Below are positions 9,886-20,000 of a stretch of 64,000 nt of DNA, piece by piece. Within the stretch, counting starts at the first letter, position 1, and each line of letters begins with the position of its first letter. Below the pieces are notes generated by a model that ran no database searches, was not told the DNA's origin, and saw only the letters and a program-made list of their open reading frames with translations. The position numbers were made by a program, and so were the translations under genes. Source of the stretch: Methylobacterium gregans (GTDB lineage: Bacteria > Pseudomonadota > Alphaproteobacteria > Rhizobiales > Beijerinckiaceae); contig NZ_BPQM01000063.1 of NCBI RefSeq assembly GCF_022179245.1, forward strand, positions 1 through 64,000, given 5' to 3'.

Positions 9886-12078
9886 TCAACCCTCGATGCG
9901 CGAGAAGTCCGCCACTTCCCGCGTCGCGGCGCGCAGCGCGTTGAGGAGCGCGAGGCGGTTGGCGCGTAGGCCCGCATCCTCGGCATTCACCGTGACCTTG
10001 TCGAAGAAGGCATCAACCGGCGCGCGCAGCCGCGAGAGCGCCCGCATCGCGCCCTCGAAATCTTCCGCCCCGACCGCCGAGGAGGCCTCGGCCCGGGCGA
10101 TGCCCAGCGCCTCGTGAAGCGCCCGCTCCTCCGGCTGGCCCGCGGAGGCGATCAGCCCGGCATCCGGCTCGGCCTCGTAGGCGCGGCCGTCCTTCTTCTC
10201 CTCGATGCGCAGGATGTTGGCCGCGCGCTTGTAGCCGGCGAGCAGGTTCCGCCCGTCCTCGGTGTCGAGGAACTTGCCCAGCGCCTCGACGCGGCGGACC
10301 ACCATCAGCAGGTCGTCCTGGCCGGGCAGGGCGAAGACGGCGTCGATCAGGTCGTGGCCCGCGCCCTGATCGCGGAGGTAGACCTTGAGGCGGTCGGCGA
10401 AGAAGGAGAGCAGGTCGTCAACGCGCGGATCAGCCATAAGGTCGAGATCGGGCGGCACATCCTTGAAGTGCGCTTCAAGCTCCTCGATCGTTCCCGGCAA
10501 GTCGATCTGCAACACTCTCGGTGGGCCCGGTTGCAAATCGAAGGCGTCCGCGAGGGCCAATTCGCCGAGCGGCAGGCGGATCTCGTTCTCGAGGATGAGC
10601 CGGATCACCCCGAGCGCTGCCCGGCGCAGGCCGTAAGGATCCTTGCTCCCGGTCGGCTTCTCGTCGATCGACCAGAAACCGGCGAGCGAGATCAGTTTGT
10701 CGGCGATCGCGACTGTGATCGCCACCGGATCCGTCGGCACCCGGTCGGACGGCCCGAGAGGCTTGTAGTGATCGCCGATGGCCGCGCAGACACGCGGATC
10801 CTCGCCCTGGAGTGCCGCATATTTCGAGCCCATCAAGCCCTGCAGCTCGGGAAATTCTCCCACCATCTCAGTGACCAGATCGGCTTTGGCGAGGCGTGCC
10901 GCGCGGCACACGAGCGTGAAGTCCGCTTCCACGGCTTCGGCGAGATCTCCGGCGAGCGCCTCGATCCGCCGGACCCGCTGGCCCTGCGTCCCGAGCTTCT
11001 CGTGGAAGACGATCGAATCCAGCTTCGGCAGCCGGTCCTCGAGCTTCACCGCCTTGTCGGTCTCCCAGAAGAACTTCGCGTCCGAGAGGCGCGCCCGCAC
11101 CACGCGCTCGTTGCCGGCGGTGATAGCCTGACCGCCGTCGCTGGCCTCCAGGTTCGAGACCAGGATGAAGGCCGGCGCCAGATCCTCGCTGCCGGCTCTC
11201 CGCAGCACGAAGCACTTCTGGTTCGCCCGGATCGTGGCGCGGATCGCCTCCGCGGGGATGTCGAGGAAGCTCTCCTCGAAGCGGCCCATCAGCGTCACGG
11301 GCCACTCGACGAGGCCGGCGACCTCCTCCAGCAGGCCCTCGTCCTCCACGAGGTCGAGCCCCTGCGCGAAGGCGAGGTCGCGGGCGTCGTGCAGGATGAT
11401 GTCCTTGCGCCGGTCTGCGTCGAGAACGACCTTGGCGCGCTCCAGCGCCTGCACGTAGTCGTCGAAGCGGCGCACCTCGATCGCCGCGGGCGCCAGGAAG
11501 CGGTGGCCGTAGGTGACGGTGCCGGCCGCGATCCCGTCTACCGCGAACGGCACCACCTCGGTCGATTCGGTCTCGGGCCCGAAGGTCGCGACGATCGATT
11601 GCAGCGGGCGCACCCAGCGCAAGCTACCGGGCTGCGCGGAGGCCGCGCCCCAGCGCATCGATTTCGGCCAGGGGAAGGTCCGGATGATCTGCGGCAGGAT
11701 CTCGGCGAGCACGTCGAGCGTCTCGCGGCCCTCCCGCTCGATCACCGCGAGGTAGAACTCGCCCTTCTTCGGGTCGGTGACGGTCCTGGCCTGATCGATC
11801 GTATCGAGGCCGGCGCTTTTCAAAAAACCCTGCACGGCGGCGTCCGGCGCGCCGACGCGCGGGCCCCGGCGCTCCTCGCGCACCGCCTCGCCGCGGGGCG
11901 GCAGGCCGGCGACGTGCAGCGCCAGCCTGCGGGGCGTCGCGAAGGCCTTGGCGCCCTCGTACAGGAAGCCGCGCTCCACCAGCGCGTCGGTGACGAGCTT
12001 CTTGAGATCCTCGGCGGCCCGCCGCTGCATGCGGGCGGGAATCTCTTCCGAGCGGAGTTCGAGGAGCAGGTCGGGCAT
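9886..12078 (-). CDS. glyS: Glycyl-tRNA synthetase beta subunit
   Basis: The 730-residue protein starts at ATG 12078 with [18 protein letters not shown], the conserved GlyS N-terminus. [16 protein letters not shown] and [14 protein letters not shown] follow, with HD-domain-like and anticodon-binding parts toward the C-terminus ([26 protein letters not shown]). It forms the alpha2beta2 synthetase with GlyQ and charges tRNA-Gly. It lies 41 bases downstream of glyQ on the same strand, so the two form one operon. Confidence 0.97.
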   Translation of the reverse strand: MPDLLLELRSEEIPARMQRRAAEDLKKLVTDALVERGFLYEGAKAFATPRRLALHVAGLPPRGEAVREERRGPRVGAPDAAVQGFLKSAGLDTIDQARTVTDPKKGEFYLAVIEREGRETLDVLAEILPQIIRTFPWPKSMRWGAASAQPGSLRWVRPLQSIVATFGPETESTEVVPFAVDGIAAGTVTYGHRFLAPAAIEVRRFDDYVQALERAKVVLDADRRKDIILHDARDLAFAQGLDLVEDEGLLEEVAGLVEWPVTLMGRFEESFLDIPAEAIRATIRANQKCFVLRRAGSEDLAPAFILVSNLEASDGGQAITAGNERVVRARLSDAKFFWETDKAVKLEDRLPKLDSIVFHEKLGTQGQRVRRIEALAGDLAEAVEADFTLVCRAARLAKADLVTEMVGEFPELQGLMGSKYAALQGEDPRVCAAIGDHYKPLGPSDRVPTDPVAITVAIADKLISLAGFWSIDEKPTGSKDPYGLRRAALGVIRLILENEIRLPLGELALADAFDLQPGPPRVLQIDLPGTIEELEAHFKDVPPDLDLMADPRVDDLLSFFADRLKVYLRDQGAGHDLIDAVFALPGQDDLLMVVRRVEALGKFLDTEDGRNLLAGYKRAANILRIEEKKDGRAYEAEPDAGLIASAGQPEERALHEALGIARAEASSAVGAEDFEGAMRALSRLRAPVDAFFDKVTVNAEDAGLRANRLALLNALRAATREVADFSRIEG

Positions 12079-12119
12079 GGGATCGGTCCGGCGGCGCGGG
12101 ATTTCGTATCGGGGGGCGG

Positions 12120-13055
12120 TCAGGCGGCGGCGTGGCCGCCGGCCTCGGTCCGGAGCCAGGCCGCGCCGCAGGCCTTGGCGAGCTCGCGCACCCGCAGGAT
12201 GTAACTCTGCCGCTCGGTCACCGAGATGACGCCGCGGGCGTCGAGCAGGTTGAAGACGTGGCTGGCCTTGATGCACTGGTCGTAGGCCGGCTGCACGATG
12301 CGGTGGCGCGCGCCCTCCTGCTCCGGCTCACCGGCCGCCAGGTAGGCCCGGCAGGCCTTCTCGGCGTCGGTGAACTGGCGGAACAGCATCGCCGAATCCG
12401 TCGCCTCGAAATTGTGGCGCGAGTATTCCTGCTCGGCCTGGAGGAAGACGTCGCCGTACGTGACCTTGTCGGCGCCCTCGCCCCCGTTGAAGTTCAGGTC
12501 GTAGACGTTCTCGACGCCCTGAACGTACATCGCGAGCCGCTCGAGGCCGTAGGTCAGCTCACCCGCGACCGGCGCGCACTCGAAGCCCGCCACCTGCTGA
12601 AAGTAGGTGAACTGGCTCACCTCCATGCCGTCGCACCAGCACTCCCAGCCGAGGCCCCAGGCGCCGAGCGTCGGGCTCTCCCAGTCGTCCTCGACGAAGC
12701 GGATGTCGTGGAGCTTCAGGTCCACGCCGATCGCGGCGAGCGATTCGAGGTAGAGCTCCTGCAGGTTCGGCGGGTTCGGCTTAAGGATGACCTGGAACTG
12801 GTAATAGTGCTGCAGCCGGTTCGGGTTCTCACCGTAGCGCCCGTCCTTCGGGCGGCGCGAGGGCTGCACGTAGGCGGCCTTCCAGGGCTTCGGCCCGAGC
12901 GCCCGCAGCGTCGTCGCCGGGTGGAAGGTGCCCGCACCCACCTCCATGTCGTAGGGCTGCAGGATGACGCAGCCCTTGGCCGCCCAGAAGCGCTGGAGCG
13001 TCAGGATCAGGCCCTGGAACGAGCGGGTGGGCGCGAGATCGGCGTCTGACATCAT
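12120..13055 (-). CDS. glyQ: Glycyl-tRNA synthetase alpha subunit
   Basis: The 311-residue catalytic subunit has [30 protein letters not shown] and [19 protein letters not shown], plus the class II motif region [18 protein letters not shown]. It starts at one of two adjacent ATG codons (13055 or 13052). The C-terminal tail is slightly extended. The leader between its start and the divergent small gene contains a very strong hairpin (13117-13147). Confidence 0.97.
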   Translation of the reverse strand: MMSDADLAPTRSFQGLILTLQRFWAAKGCVILQPYDMEVGAGTFHPATTLRALGPKPWKAAYVQPSRRPKDGRYGENPNRLQHYYQFQVILKPNPPNLQELYLESLAAIGVDLKLHDIRFVEDDWESPTLGAWGLGWECWCDGMEVSQFTYFQQVAGFECAPVAGELTYGLERLAMYVQGVENVYDLNFNGGEGADKVTYGDVFLQAEQEYSRHNFEATDSAMLFRQFTDAEKACRAYLAAGEPEQEGARHRIVQPAYDQCIKASHVFNLLDARGVISVTERQSYILRVRELAKACGAAWLRTEAGGHAAA

Positions 13056-13116
13056 GCTGCATCGCGGCGGGGAGGGGCGGGCAGCGTTTAGGCCCGTGCG
13101 GCAGGGTGTCAAGCGA

Positions 13117-13147
13117 GCCCGGCCCGGCGCGCAGCGCCGGGCCGGGC
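13117..13147. promoter_or_regulatory. 14-bp perfect hairpin in the glyQ leader region
   Basis: GCCCGGCCCGGCGC (13117-13130) pairs exactly with GCGCCGGGCCGGGC (13134-13147) around GCA. It lies about 60 bases upstream of the glyQ start and 140 upstream of the divergent gene, not after any gene. It may be an attenuator or 5'-UTR structure for glyQS, or the terminator of an unseen small RNA. No T-tract follows. Confidence 0.5.
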
Positions 13148-13286
13148 GTGCGGGCCCACACCGAAGCGTGGCTGAAATGTGGCGCATGGTGCGATGTGCG
13201 TGGAACTGCCAAGCCCACGGCCACGTTTACTTGGCATGATGGGACGGGCGCCCCGGAAAGCCGCCTGACACCTTGGAAACACAGTC

Positions 13287-13529
13287 ATGCGCAAGGACCT
13301 CACCCTCGTCGCCGCTCTCTTCGCCGCCTCCCTGGTCGCGACCCCGCTGGTGATGTCCGGCACCAAGGCCCTCGCCACCTCTGGGGAAGCCACCGCCGTG
13401 GCGCTGCCGGTGGCCACAATGCCGGTCGAGGTCGCGGCCGTGGCGCCGGCCCCCGAGACGTGCAACCGCAAGGTCCGGGTGGTCTACAGCGGCTACGGCA
13501 CGCCGAACGCGGCCTGCATCACGCGCTGA
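13287..13529 (+). CDS. Small exported protein with two Cys
   Basis: An 80-residue product with a clear signal peptide (MRKDLTLVAALFAASLVATP), then an Ala/Val-rich linker, then a short C-terminal module APETCNRKVRVVYSGYG followed by a Cys four residues from the end. The two cysteines could bridge. Comparable short secreted proteins are common in methylobacteria, but I do not know a function. It is divergent from glyQ. Confidence 0.6.
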   Translation: MRKDLTLVAALFAASLVATPLVMSGTKALATSGEATAVALPVATMPVEVAAVAPAPETCNRKVRVVYSGYGTPNAACITR

Positions 13530-13591
13530 CCGCCCTTGGGGGCTTCGTCCCGAGATCTCGAAGGGTGTCGGACCTTTCGTGATCTCGCGAC

Positions 13592-14446
13592 TTACAGGCC
13601 GAATCGGGCCCAGGCGGCCCGTTCCTCGATCGCGCCGAGCGCCTCGTCAGCGAGGCCTGTGCCGCCCGGCGCGGCCCGGCGCAGCAGCCGGGCGATGAAG
13701 GATCCGCGGGCCTCCGCGATCAGGCGGATCTGCACGTCGCCGCCGAAGCGGGCGCGCAGGGTCGAGCGGATGTCGCCCAGGCCGTCCACCAGGCCGAGGC
13801 CCAGCGCGCTGCGTCCCGTCCAGACCGCGCCGGTGAACAGGTTCTCGTCGGACTTCAGGCTCGGCCGCCGCGACCGGACGAGCTCGGTGAACACCGCCTG
13901 CACGTCGGCCTGGAGCGCTTTCAGCCGGGCCACGTCCGCCGGATCCTCGGGCCGGAACGGGTCGAGCATCGCCTTGGCCTCGCCCTGCGTGTGCACCCGC
14001 CGCTCGACGCCGATACGCGCGATGAGCTTGTCGAAGCCGAAGCCCGCCGAGACCACGCCGATGGAGCCGACCACGGAGGCCGGGTCGGCCACGATCTCGT
14101 CGGCCGCGCAGGCGATCATGTAGCCGCCGGACGCCGCCGCATCCTCCACGAAGGCGAGAACCGGCACCCGCTTCTCCTCGGCGAGCGCCCGGATGCGCCG
14201 GTGGATGAGATGGGACTGCGCCGGTGAGCCGCCCGGTGAGTTCACGACGATCGCGACAGCCGCCACCCCCTTGAGGCCGAAGGCCTGTTCGAGGCTCCCC
14301 GCCACGGCCGCGATCGAGAGGCCCCGCCGGATCGGCGAGACCGCGCCGATCACACCGCTCAGGCGCACCACCGCGACCCGCTTGGGCCGCGTCCGGAACC
14401 GGGCGGGAAGGACGGGGTGCAGGAACGCCGGGATCTTGAAGGGCAT
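13592..14446 (-). CDS. S49 family serine peptidase (SppA-like, SohB type)
   Basis: The 284-residue protein has one S49 domain. VVNSPGGSPAQSHLI forms the oxyanion region, DAAASGGYMIACAAD contains the nucleophile Ser106, and GEAKAMLDPF contains the general base Lys158. It is the short single-domain form. No obvious signal peptide precedes it beyond a weakly hydrophobic start, so cytoplasmic-face membrane association is possible. S49 peptidases degrade cleaved signal peptides or membrane proteins. Its place near glyQ, trmN6 and ispB matches the usual order in related genomes. Confidence 0.93.
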   Translation of the reverse strand: MPFKIPAFLHPVLPARFRTRPKRVAVVRLSGVIGAVSPIRRGLSIAAVAGSLEQAFGLKGVAAVAIVVNSPGGSPAQSHLIHRRIRALAEEKRVPVLAFVEDAAASGGYMIACAADEIVADPASVVGSIGVVSAGFGFDKLIARIGVERRVHTQGEAKAMLDPFRPEDPADVARLKALQADVQAVFTELVRSRRPSLKSDENLFTGAVWTGRSALGLGLVDGLGDIRSTLRARFGGDVQIRLIAEARGSFIARLLRRAAPGGTGLADEALGAIEERAAWARFGL

Positions 14447-14551
14447 CGATCGGGGCTGGGGCTCGGATGAGGTCGGCTTCGAGCAGGTGGGCCGTACCGC
14501 CGCCAGGGCAAGGCTTCGGCTGCCGGCCGGGGCGAAACGCCGCCCGCTTCG

Positions 14552-14782
14552 TCAGACGCTCGCGTAGGCCAGAACAAGAGTCGCCGTGACGACGACCCGC
14601 CCGGTCTCGTCGCGAATGTCGGCGCGGAACCGACTCTCGTCGCATCCTGGCGCCGCATCCAGAAGGAGGTCCCGCAAGAGATGACGAGCCTCGAGCCGCG
14701 CGCTGGTGAGATCCGGCAGGACCCGGCCCTCGTCGTCGTGGATGACCGTGCCGTCAAAGGTGTCGAAGAAATATCGTGGCAT
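14552..14782 (-). CDS. DUF6894 family protein
   Basis: A 76-residue protein (ATG 14782) that reads MPRYFFDTFDGTVIHDDEG at the start and later DIRDETGRVV, the layout of the DUF6894 family that is abundant in Methylobacterium and Bradyrhizobium. Function is unknown; members are small soluble proteins often found near stress or regulatory genes. Larger frames here are shadows. Confidence 0.75.
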   Translation of the reverse strand: MPRYFFDTFDGTVIHDDEGRVLPDLTSARLEARHLLRDLLLDAAPGCDESRFRADIRDETGRVVVTATLVLAYASV

Positions 14783-14915
14783 ACTGAATAAGTGCCTTTG
14801 TCGGCGGGTGGCGATCGCGCGATCATGGCACATGACAGATGAGAAGCGCAGTTACGAAAACCGTGCGCGTCGTAAAGCCGAAGATCGGTATCACGCAACA
14901 TCGATCGCGCAGGGT

Positions 14916-15734
14916 TCAAGCCGGATCGGCCGGCCATGGTTCTCCTCGATGAAGCGCCGACGACTCCGGTGTCGATGTACCGTCCGCCTCCTGCAGGACC
15001 AGCGGCGGCAACAGGCCGAAGGGCGCGCGACTTCCCTTACGGGCCCGGATCAGAACTCGGATCGCGGGCCGGCCGGGCCGGGCGTGGACCGGGCGAGCGG
15101 TCACGCTGCCGAAGCGGCGGTCGAGAGCTCTGAGACAGGCCGGCAGTGCGTCGGCCCGATGGATCAAGCCGAGCTGCCCGCCCGGCCGCAGGAGCCAGGC
15201 GCAGGTGCGGATCCAGGCGTCGAGGTCGCCGGCCCCGAAGCTGTGGGCCGCCGCCCGCAGGGCATTGGGCGAGGGCCGGTGCGCAGGGCTCTTCCCATCC
15301 TCGAAGAAGGGCGGGTTGGTGACGACGATATCCTGGCTCTCCGGCTCCAGGCCGGCCGCGCGCCGCGCCGCCGCCGACGCCAGCAGGTCGGTCTCGACGA
15401 TCGCGGCCTCGACCCGGTTGAGCGCGGCGTTCCGGCGCGCCAGGACGGCCATCTCGGGCTCGCGCTCGACCAGCGTCACCCGGGCACCGGCAAGCCCGTA
15501 GGCAAGGCCGACTGCGCCGCTGCCGGCGCCGAGATCGCAGACGTGGGCGCCCGCGACGGGGTCGATCAGGCGCGCGAGCAGAACCGCGTCCGTGCCGGCG
15601 CGGTGGGCGCCGCGCGCTGGCTGGTAAAGGCGCAGGCGCCCGCCGAACAGGTTGTCCGGTTCCGCGCTCACCGGGCGGCCGCTCTGGAGGCCCGGCGCAT
15701 TGGTCGCGGCGGCACCGCGACGGCGCGAGGCCAT
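14916..15734 (-). CDS. trmN6: tRNA1(Val) (adenine(37)-N6)-methyltransferase-like protein
   Basis: A 272-residue class I methyltransferase. SAM-binding DLGAGSGAVGLA (residues 67-78), the acidic end VERE and the adenine-N6 catalytic motif NPPF (140-143) are present; LYQPARGAHRAGTDAVLLA is the conserved N-terminal block of the TrmN6/YfiC family. The Ala-rich first 25 residues are poorly conserved, so a later start is possible. It is divergent from ispB, the usual arrangement in this order. Confidence 0.88.
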   Translation of the reverse strand: MASRRRGAAATNAPGLQSGRPVSAEPDNLFGGRLRLYQPARGAHRAGTDAVLLARLIDPVAGAHVCDLGAGSGAVGLAYGLAGARVTLVEREPEMAVLARRNAALNRVEAAIVETDLLASAAARRAAGLEPESQDIVVTNPPFFEDGKSPAHRPSPNALRAAAHSFGAGDLDAWIRTCAWLLRPGGQLGLIHRADALPACLRALDRRFGSVTARPVHARPGRPAIRVLIRARKGSRAPFGLLPPLVLQEADGTSTPESSALHRGEPWPADPA

Positions 15735-15844
15735 ATCCCCGACTCTCGGATGGCGTGCATCGGCGCATGTTGCGGCGCCGAGAGCCCCGTGCGAAGGGGG
15801 GCGACGCCGCCTGTCGCGGCCGGACGGTCTGGAGGCATCGGACC

Positions 15845-16867
15845 TTGGGTGTCGTGGTTCCCGTGGAGAAAGGCCGTCCCGAGGCGGAGGCGAGCCTGAA
15901 CGATCTCGTCGCGCTCGTCGCCGACGGCATGGCGCGCGTCAACACCACGATCCTGTCGCGCACGGGATCCGAGGTCGCGATGATCCCCGAGGTGGCGAGT
16001 CACCTCATCTCGTCCGGCGGCAAGCGCCTGCGGCCGATTCTCACCCTCGCCTGCGCGGATCTCTGCGGCTACGCGGGCGGCGAGGGCGCCGTGAAGCTCG
16101 CGGCCAGCGTCGAGTTCATGCACACCGCCACCCTGCTCCACGACGATGTCGTGGACGAGAGCGACATGCGTCGCGGGCGCGTGGCCGCCCGCATCAAGTG
16201 GGGCAACGAGGCGAGCGTGCTGGTCGGCGACTTCCTGCTCGGCCAAGCCTTCCGCATGATGGTCGAGGTCGGCTCGCTCAGGGCCCTCGACATCCTGTCG
16301 GCCGCCGCCACGGTGATCGCCGAGGGCGAGGTGATGCAGCTCACCGCCGCCAAGAACACCGAGACCACCGAGGACGAGTATCTCGCCGTCATCCGCGGCA
16401 AGACCGCGGAGCTCTTCGCCGCCGCCTGCGAGGTCGGGCCGGTGCTGGCCGAGCGCCCGCAGGCCGAGCAGGATGCCTGCCGCGCCTACGGCATGAATCT
16501 CGGCATCGCCTTCCAGCTCATCGACGACGCCCTCGATTACGGCGGGACCTCCGACGCGCTCGGCAAGAACGTCGGCGACGATTTCCGCGAGGGCAAGATC
16601 ACCCTGCCGATCGTGCTGGCCTTCCGGCACGGCAGCGAGGAGGAGCGCGCCTTCTGGCGCCGGACCCTGCAGGACGGCGAGATCGGCGAGGGCGACCTCG
16701 ATCAGGCCCGCGCCATCCTGCACCGGCGCGGCGTGCTCGCCGAGACGGTCGAGCGCGCCCGCCAGTACGGTGCGCTGGCCCGGGAGGCCCTGGCGCCGTT
16801 CGCCCCCGGCCGGACGAAGGACGCGCTGCTCGAAGCGGTCGATTTCTGCATCGCGCGGGCGCACTGA
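15845..16867 (+). CDS. ispB: Long-chain polyprenyl diphosphate synthase
   Basis: About 340 residues. It makes the side chain of ubiquinone (octa- or decaprenyl) from FPP and IPP. SSGGKRLRPILTLA binds substrate, LLHDDVVDESDMRRG holds the first Asp-rich motif (Asp100, 101, 104), and QLIDDALDY holds the second (Asp227, 228, 231). The start is uncertain: TTG 15845 is used; GTG at 15854 or 15863 are alternatives, and no good ATG exists near the conserved part. Chain length cannot be read from the sequence with confidence. Confidence 0.92.
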   Translation: MGVVVPVEKGRPEAEASLNDLVALVADGMARVNTTILSRTGSEVAMIPEVASHLISSGGKRLRPILTLACADLCGYAGGEGAVKLAASVEFMHTATLLHDDVVDESDMRRGRVAARIKWGNEASVLVGDFLLGQAFRMMVEVGSLRALDILSAAATVIAEGEVMQLTAAKNTETTEDEYLAVIRGKTAELFAAACEVGPVLAERPQAEQDACRAYGMNLGIAFQLIDDALDYGGTSDALGKNVGDDFREGKITLPIVLAFRHGSEEERAFWRRTLQDGEIGEGDLDQARAILHRRGVLAETVERARQYGALAREALAPFAPGRTKDALLEAVDFCIARAH

Positions 16868-17027
16868 GCGGACGCGCTCGATCCGCGTCCGGCTTTTCCG
16901 CCGCCCTTTTTCCGGATCGCCGTCCACTGCGTTCCAGGCGTCCGGGAAAGGGCGGGGCTGCGTTCCCCGGCGTGGAGCGGCGGACGGCGGAGCCGACGCT
17001 CGAAGGCTTGGCCCGCGCGGTGCCCCC

Positions 17028-17903
17028 CTAGCGCAGGTAGGACGCGCTCACCCACCAGCCCGGGCGCGCCGCCCGCAGCGTGCGCGCGGCGCGTCCGGCC
17101 GCGCGGCGGTCCGCGAAGATCGCGAAGACCGTCGCGCCCGAACCCGACATCCGGGCGAGCCGGCAGCCGCCCTGCGCGCGGAGCGCCGCGAGCGCGTCGC
17201 CGATGGCCGGCGCCACCGTGAGGGCGGGCGCCTCCAGATCGTTGCGGGCCGGGCCGATGCGCGCGAGCAGGTCGGGACCCGCAAGGCCCTGGGCGATCTC
17301 CGGATGCGCGGCACCCGGCAGGTCGTCGCCGATCTTGAGACCCAGCGCCCGGAACACCGGCGCGGTGGGCACCGGCACGCCGGGATTGATCAGCACCGCG
17401 GGGAGGGGCGCGAGGCCCAGCGCGGGTCCGACATGTTCGCCCGCGCCCCGCATCATCCGCGCCCGCGGCTCCAGGCAGACCGGCACGTCGGCCCCGGTCG
17501 CGCGGGCGGCCGCGACGACGCCCGGGTGATCCAGGGGGAGATCGTTGAGCCGGGCGAGGAGCCGCAGGCCGGCGGCGGCGTCGGACGAGCCGCCGCCGAT
17601 GCCCGCGGCCACCGGCAGGCGCTTGACGAGCCGGAAGGAGCCGACCCGCAGGGCGGGCACATGGTCCCGCAGGTGGCGGGCGGCGCGCAGTACGAGGTTG
17701 TCGTCCTCGGGCCCGGCTGGGCCGGCAGTCGGTCCGCTCACCGCGAGGCCGAGCTTCGGACCGGGCGCGAGGCTTAAGAGATCCGCCGCGCCCGCGAAGG
17801 CCACGAGGCTCTCCAGCACGTGGTAGCCGTCCCCGGCTCGGCGGCCGAGCACGTGCAGGGTCAGGTTGATCTTGGCCGGAGCGCGGGTGGTGAGGGCGGA
17901 CAC
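17028..17903 (-). CDS. ispE: 4-diphosphocytidyl-2-C-methyl-D-erythritol kinase
   Basis: The 291-residue GHMP kinase phosphorylates CDP-methylerythritol in the non-mevalonate isoprenoid pathway. [22 protein letters not shown] is present in full, and [18 protein letters not shown] is the ATP-binding GHMP motif. The C-terminal [12 protein letters not shown] block is normal. It lies 96 bases downstream of the TPR gene on the same strand and converges with ispB, so two isoprenoid genes sit tail to tail here. Confidence 0.95.
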   Translation of the reverse strand: MSALTTRAPAKINLTLHVLGRRAGDGYHVLESLVAFAGAADLLSLAPGPKLGLAVSGPTAGPAGPEDDNLVLRAARHLRDHVPALRVGSFRLVKRLPVAAGIGGGSSDAAAGLRLLARLNDLPLDHPGVVAAARATGADVPVCLEPRARMMRGAGEHVGPALGLAPLPAVLINPGVPVPTAPVFRALGLKIGDDLPGAAHPEIAQGLAGPDLLARIGPARNDLEAPALTVAPAIGDALAALRAQGGCRLARMSGSGATVFAIFADRRAAGRAARTLRAARPGWWVSASYLR

Positions 17904-17999
17904 GGGCGCTCCGAGGAAGGTAGGGACCGGCAGCCCTTACGGGCCCGACCCGGTCCGGGCAAGCGCGCCGGTCTCACGTTTCCGGAGCAGGGGGAGCGC

Positions 18000-19868
18000 C
18001 TAGCCGCCCGTCTTCTTGTCGGCCGCGCCGGGCGGCTCGCTCGGCTGGGGCGCACCCTTCGGCAGTTCTGGGTTCTCCGGGTTGTGCGGGGCCGCGACCG
18101 GGGCCGGCGGATTCTCGGCGGTGGCGGTCGGCTTCTCGATATCCGGCAGGCCGTTCTTCAGCTTCTCGTTGATCTGGGCAAGATCGTCCGGCTCGGGGTT
18201 CAGATCCTTGGCGTGCTGCCACTGGAATTTGCCCTCGAGGCGGCGTCCGGCCCGCCAGTAGGCGTCGCCCAGATGGTCGTTGATCGTCGGGTCGCCCGGC
18301 TTCAGCTCGACCGCCTTCTCAAGCTCGCGCACGGCGTCGTCCCAGCGCCCGAGGCGGTAGTAGGCCCAGCCGAGGCTGTCGACGATCATGCCGTCGCGCG
18401 GGCTGGCGTCCGCCGCCTGCTTGAGGAGCGTGAAGGCCTGGTCGATGTTGATCTTCTGATCCACCCAGGAATAGCCCAGATAGTTCAGCACCTGGGCGCG
18501 GGCCGCGGGCTGGCTCGCCGGCACCAGCTCCAGCGCCTTCTTCAGGTCGGCCTCGGCCTTGGGCCACTGCTTCGCGCGCTCGTAGGCGGTGCCGCGGAAG
18601 TAGAAGGTGGTCCAGTAGTTCTGCACCGGCCGGTCGCCGATCAGGTTGATCGCCTTGGTGTAGGTCTCGGCGGCCTCGGCGTACTTCTTGCGCGAGCGCT
18701 GCACGTTGCCGAGCGCCGTCACCACGTCGATGTCGTCCGGGTGCGCCTTCATCACGGCGTCGAGATGGGCCAACGCCTCGTCGCCCTTACCCATCTGCTC
18801 GAGGTTCAGGCCGACCTGGATGTCGGCGTTGAGCTTGAGCGGGGAGGAGGCCGGGATCTGGCTGTAGGCCTCGTTCGCCTTCTCGGGCTGCTTCATCCGG
18901 TCCAGGATGTCGGCGAGCGTCAGGCGCGCGAGCCCGTGCTCGGGCGCGAGATAGAGCGCGAGGCGGAGATAGATCACCGCCGGCAGCTCGTCCCCTTGCG
19001 TCGAGCCGGCCGAGCCGAGGCCGTACAGCACCTCGCCAGCGCCCTCCTGCGCCGTCGTGATCAGGCGCCCCAGCGGCTTGCCGGCCTTCAGCTTGTCGAG
19101 GGCGTCGCGCACGATCGGATGGCGCGGCATCAGGCTCTCGAACTCGGTATAGGCCTGAATCGCCACGTCGGTGCGGCCAGCGGCGGCCTGCTGGCGGGCA
19201 TACGCGTCGACCACCCGCAGGGTGTTCTTGTCGGCCTCGTAGGCGGCCTTCAGGCGGCGCTCGGCCTCTGCCTGGTCGCCGACGACGGAGGCGATCAGGC
19301 CCGCGTGGTAGTCGCGGAAGGTGTTGTAGTAGCGCTCGCCGCGCAGGCGCCCGACCGTCTCCAGCGCCTTCTTGCCGTCACCAGCACCCGCGTAGGCCCA
19401 GGCGGTCAGGAGGGTCGCGGTGAGGTCGGCGGCCGCGCCGCGGCCGCTCCGGGCGAAGTTCTGGCGCGCTGCCGACCACTGGCTCGCCTTGATCTGGCGC
19501 ACGCCGAGCGCGAGGTTGGCGAGCCCGTTGGCGCCGTCCCGGCTCGTCAGGCGCTCGGCCGCCCGGAAGGCGTCCGGCAGGGCGCCGTCGGCCAGCATCG
19601 AGATGAAGGCGCGCTCCAGAAGCTCGGCGTTGCGCGGATCGGCCTTCACCGCCTCGCGGTAGAAGGTGGCCGCCGCCGCGGTGTCGCGGGCCGCGCCCGC
19701 GATGTAGGCGGCGAGGAAATTGCCCTCGAGGGATTCGGCGGGTTCGTACTCGGTGACGGGCGCGGATTCGCGCGGCTGCGCGGCCTGGACGGCGGGCGCG
19801 AACCCGGCGGCGAGGGCGAGAGCGAGCACCGGGACGGTGCGGCGGACGCGTCGGTCGAGCATGAACAA
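18000..19868 (-). CDS. Exported tetratricopeptide-repeat protein
   Basis: 622 residues with a signal peptide (RRTVPVLALALAAGFAPAVQA) and about ten TPR units from residue 50 to 560; clear copies include ALAHLDAVMKAHPDDIDVVTAL and DAVRELEKAVELKPGDPTIN in parts. The C-terminus is a Pro/Ala-rich tail. Such proteins are common partners of ispE in alphaproteobacteria. A periplasmic scaffold role is likely; no enzyme motif is present. Start at 19868 (MFMLDRR) or two codons later. Confidence 0.9.
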   Translation of the reverse strand: MFMLDRRVRRTVPVLALALAAGFAPAVQAAQPRESAPVTEYEPAESLEGNFLAAYIAGAARDTAAAATFYREAVKADPRNAELLERAFISMLADGALPDAFRAAERLTSRDGANGLANLALGVRQIKASQWSAARQNFARSGRGAAADLTATLLTAWAYAGAGDGKKALETVGRLRGERYYNTFRDYHAGLIASVVGDQAEAERRLKAAYEADKNTLRVVDAYARQQAAAGRTDVAIQAYTEFESLMPRHPIVRDALDKLKAGKPLGRLITTAQEGAGEVLYGLGSAGSTQGDELPAVIYLRLALYLAPEHGLARLTLADILDRMKQPEKANEAYSQIPASSPLKLNADIQVGLNLEQMGKGDEALAHLDAVMKAHPDDIDVVTALGNVQRSRKKYAEAAETYTKAINLIGDRPVQNYWTTFYFRGTAYERAKQWPKAEADLKKALELVPASQPAARAQVLNYLGYSWVDQKINIDQAFTLLKQAADASPRDGMIVDSLGWAYYRLGRWDDAVRELEKAVELKPGDPTINDHLGDAYWRAGRRLEGKFQWQHAKDLNPEPDDLAQINEKLKNGLPDIEKPTATAENPPAPVAAPHNPENPELPKGAPQPSEPPGAADKKTGG

Positions 19869-20000
19869 GGGTCGCGGCTCCTGGGGCGCCGCGACCGGGA
19901 ACCCGGAGGCGGCGCGAGGTCGGGCGGACAGTGGACCCTTCGGGCCATGCCCGCAAGGCGAAAGGATGGCGCGGTCGGCGCCCCCCGCCTCACATCCCGT

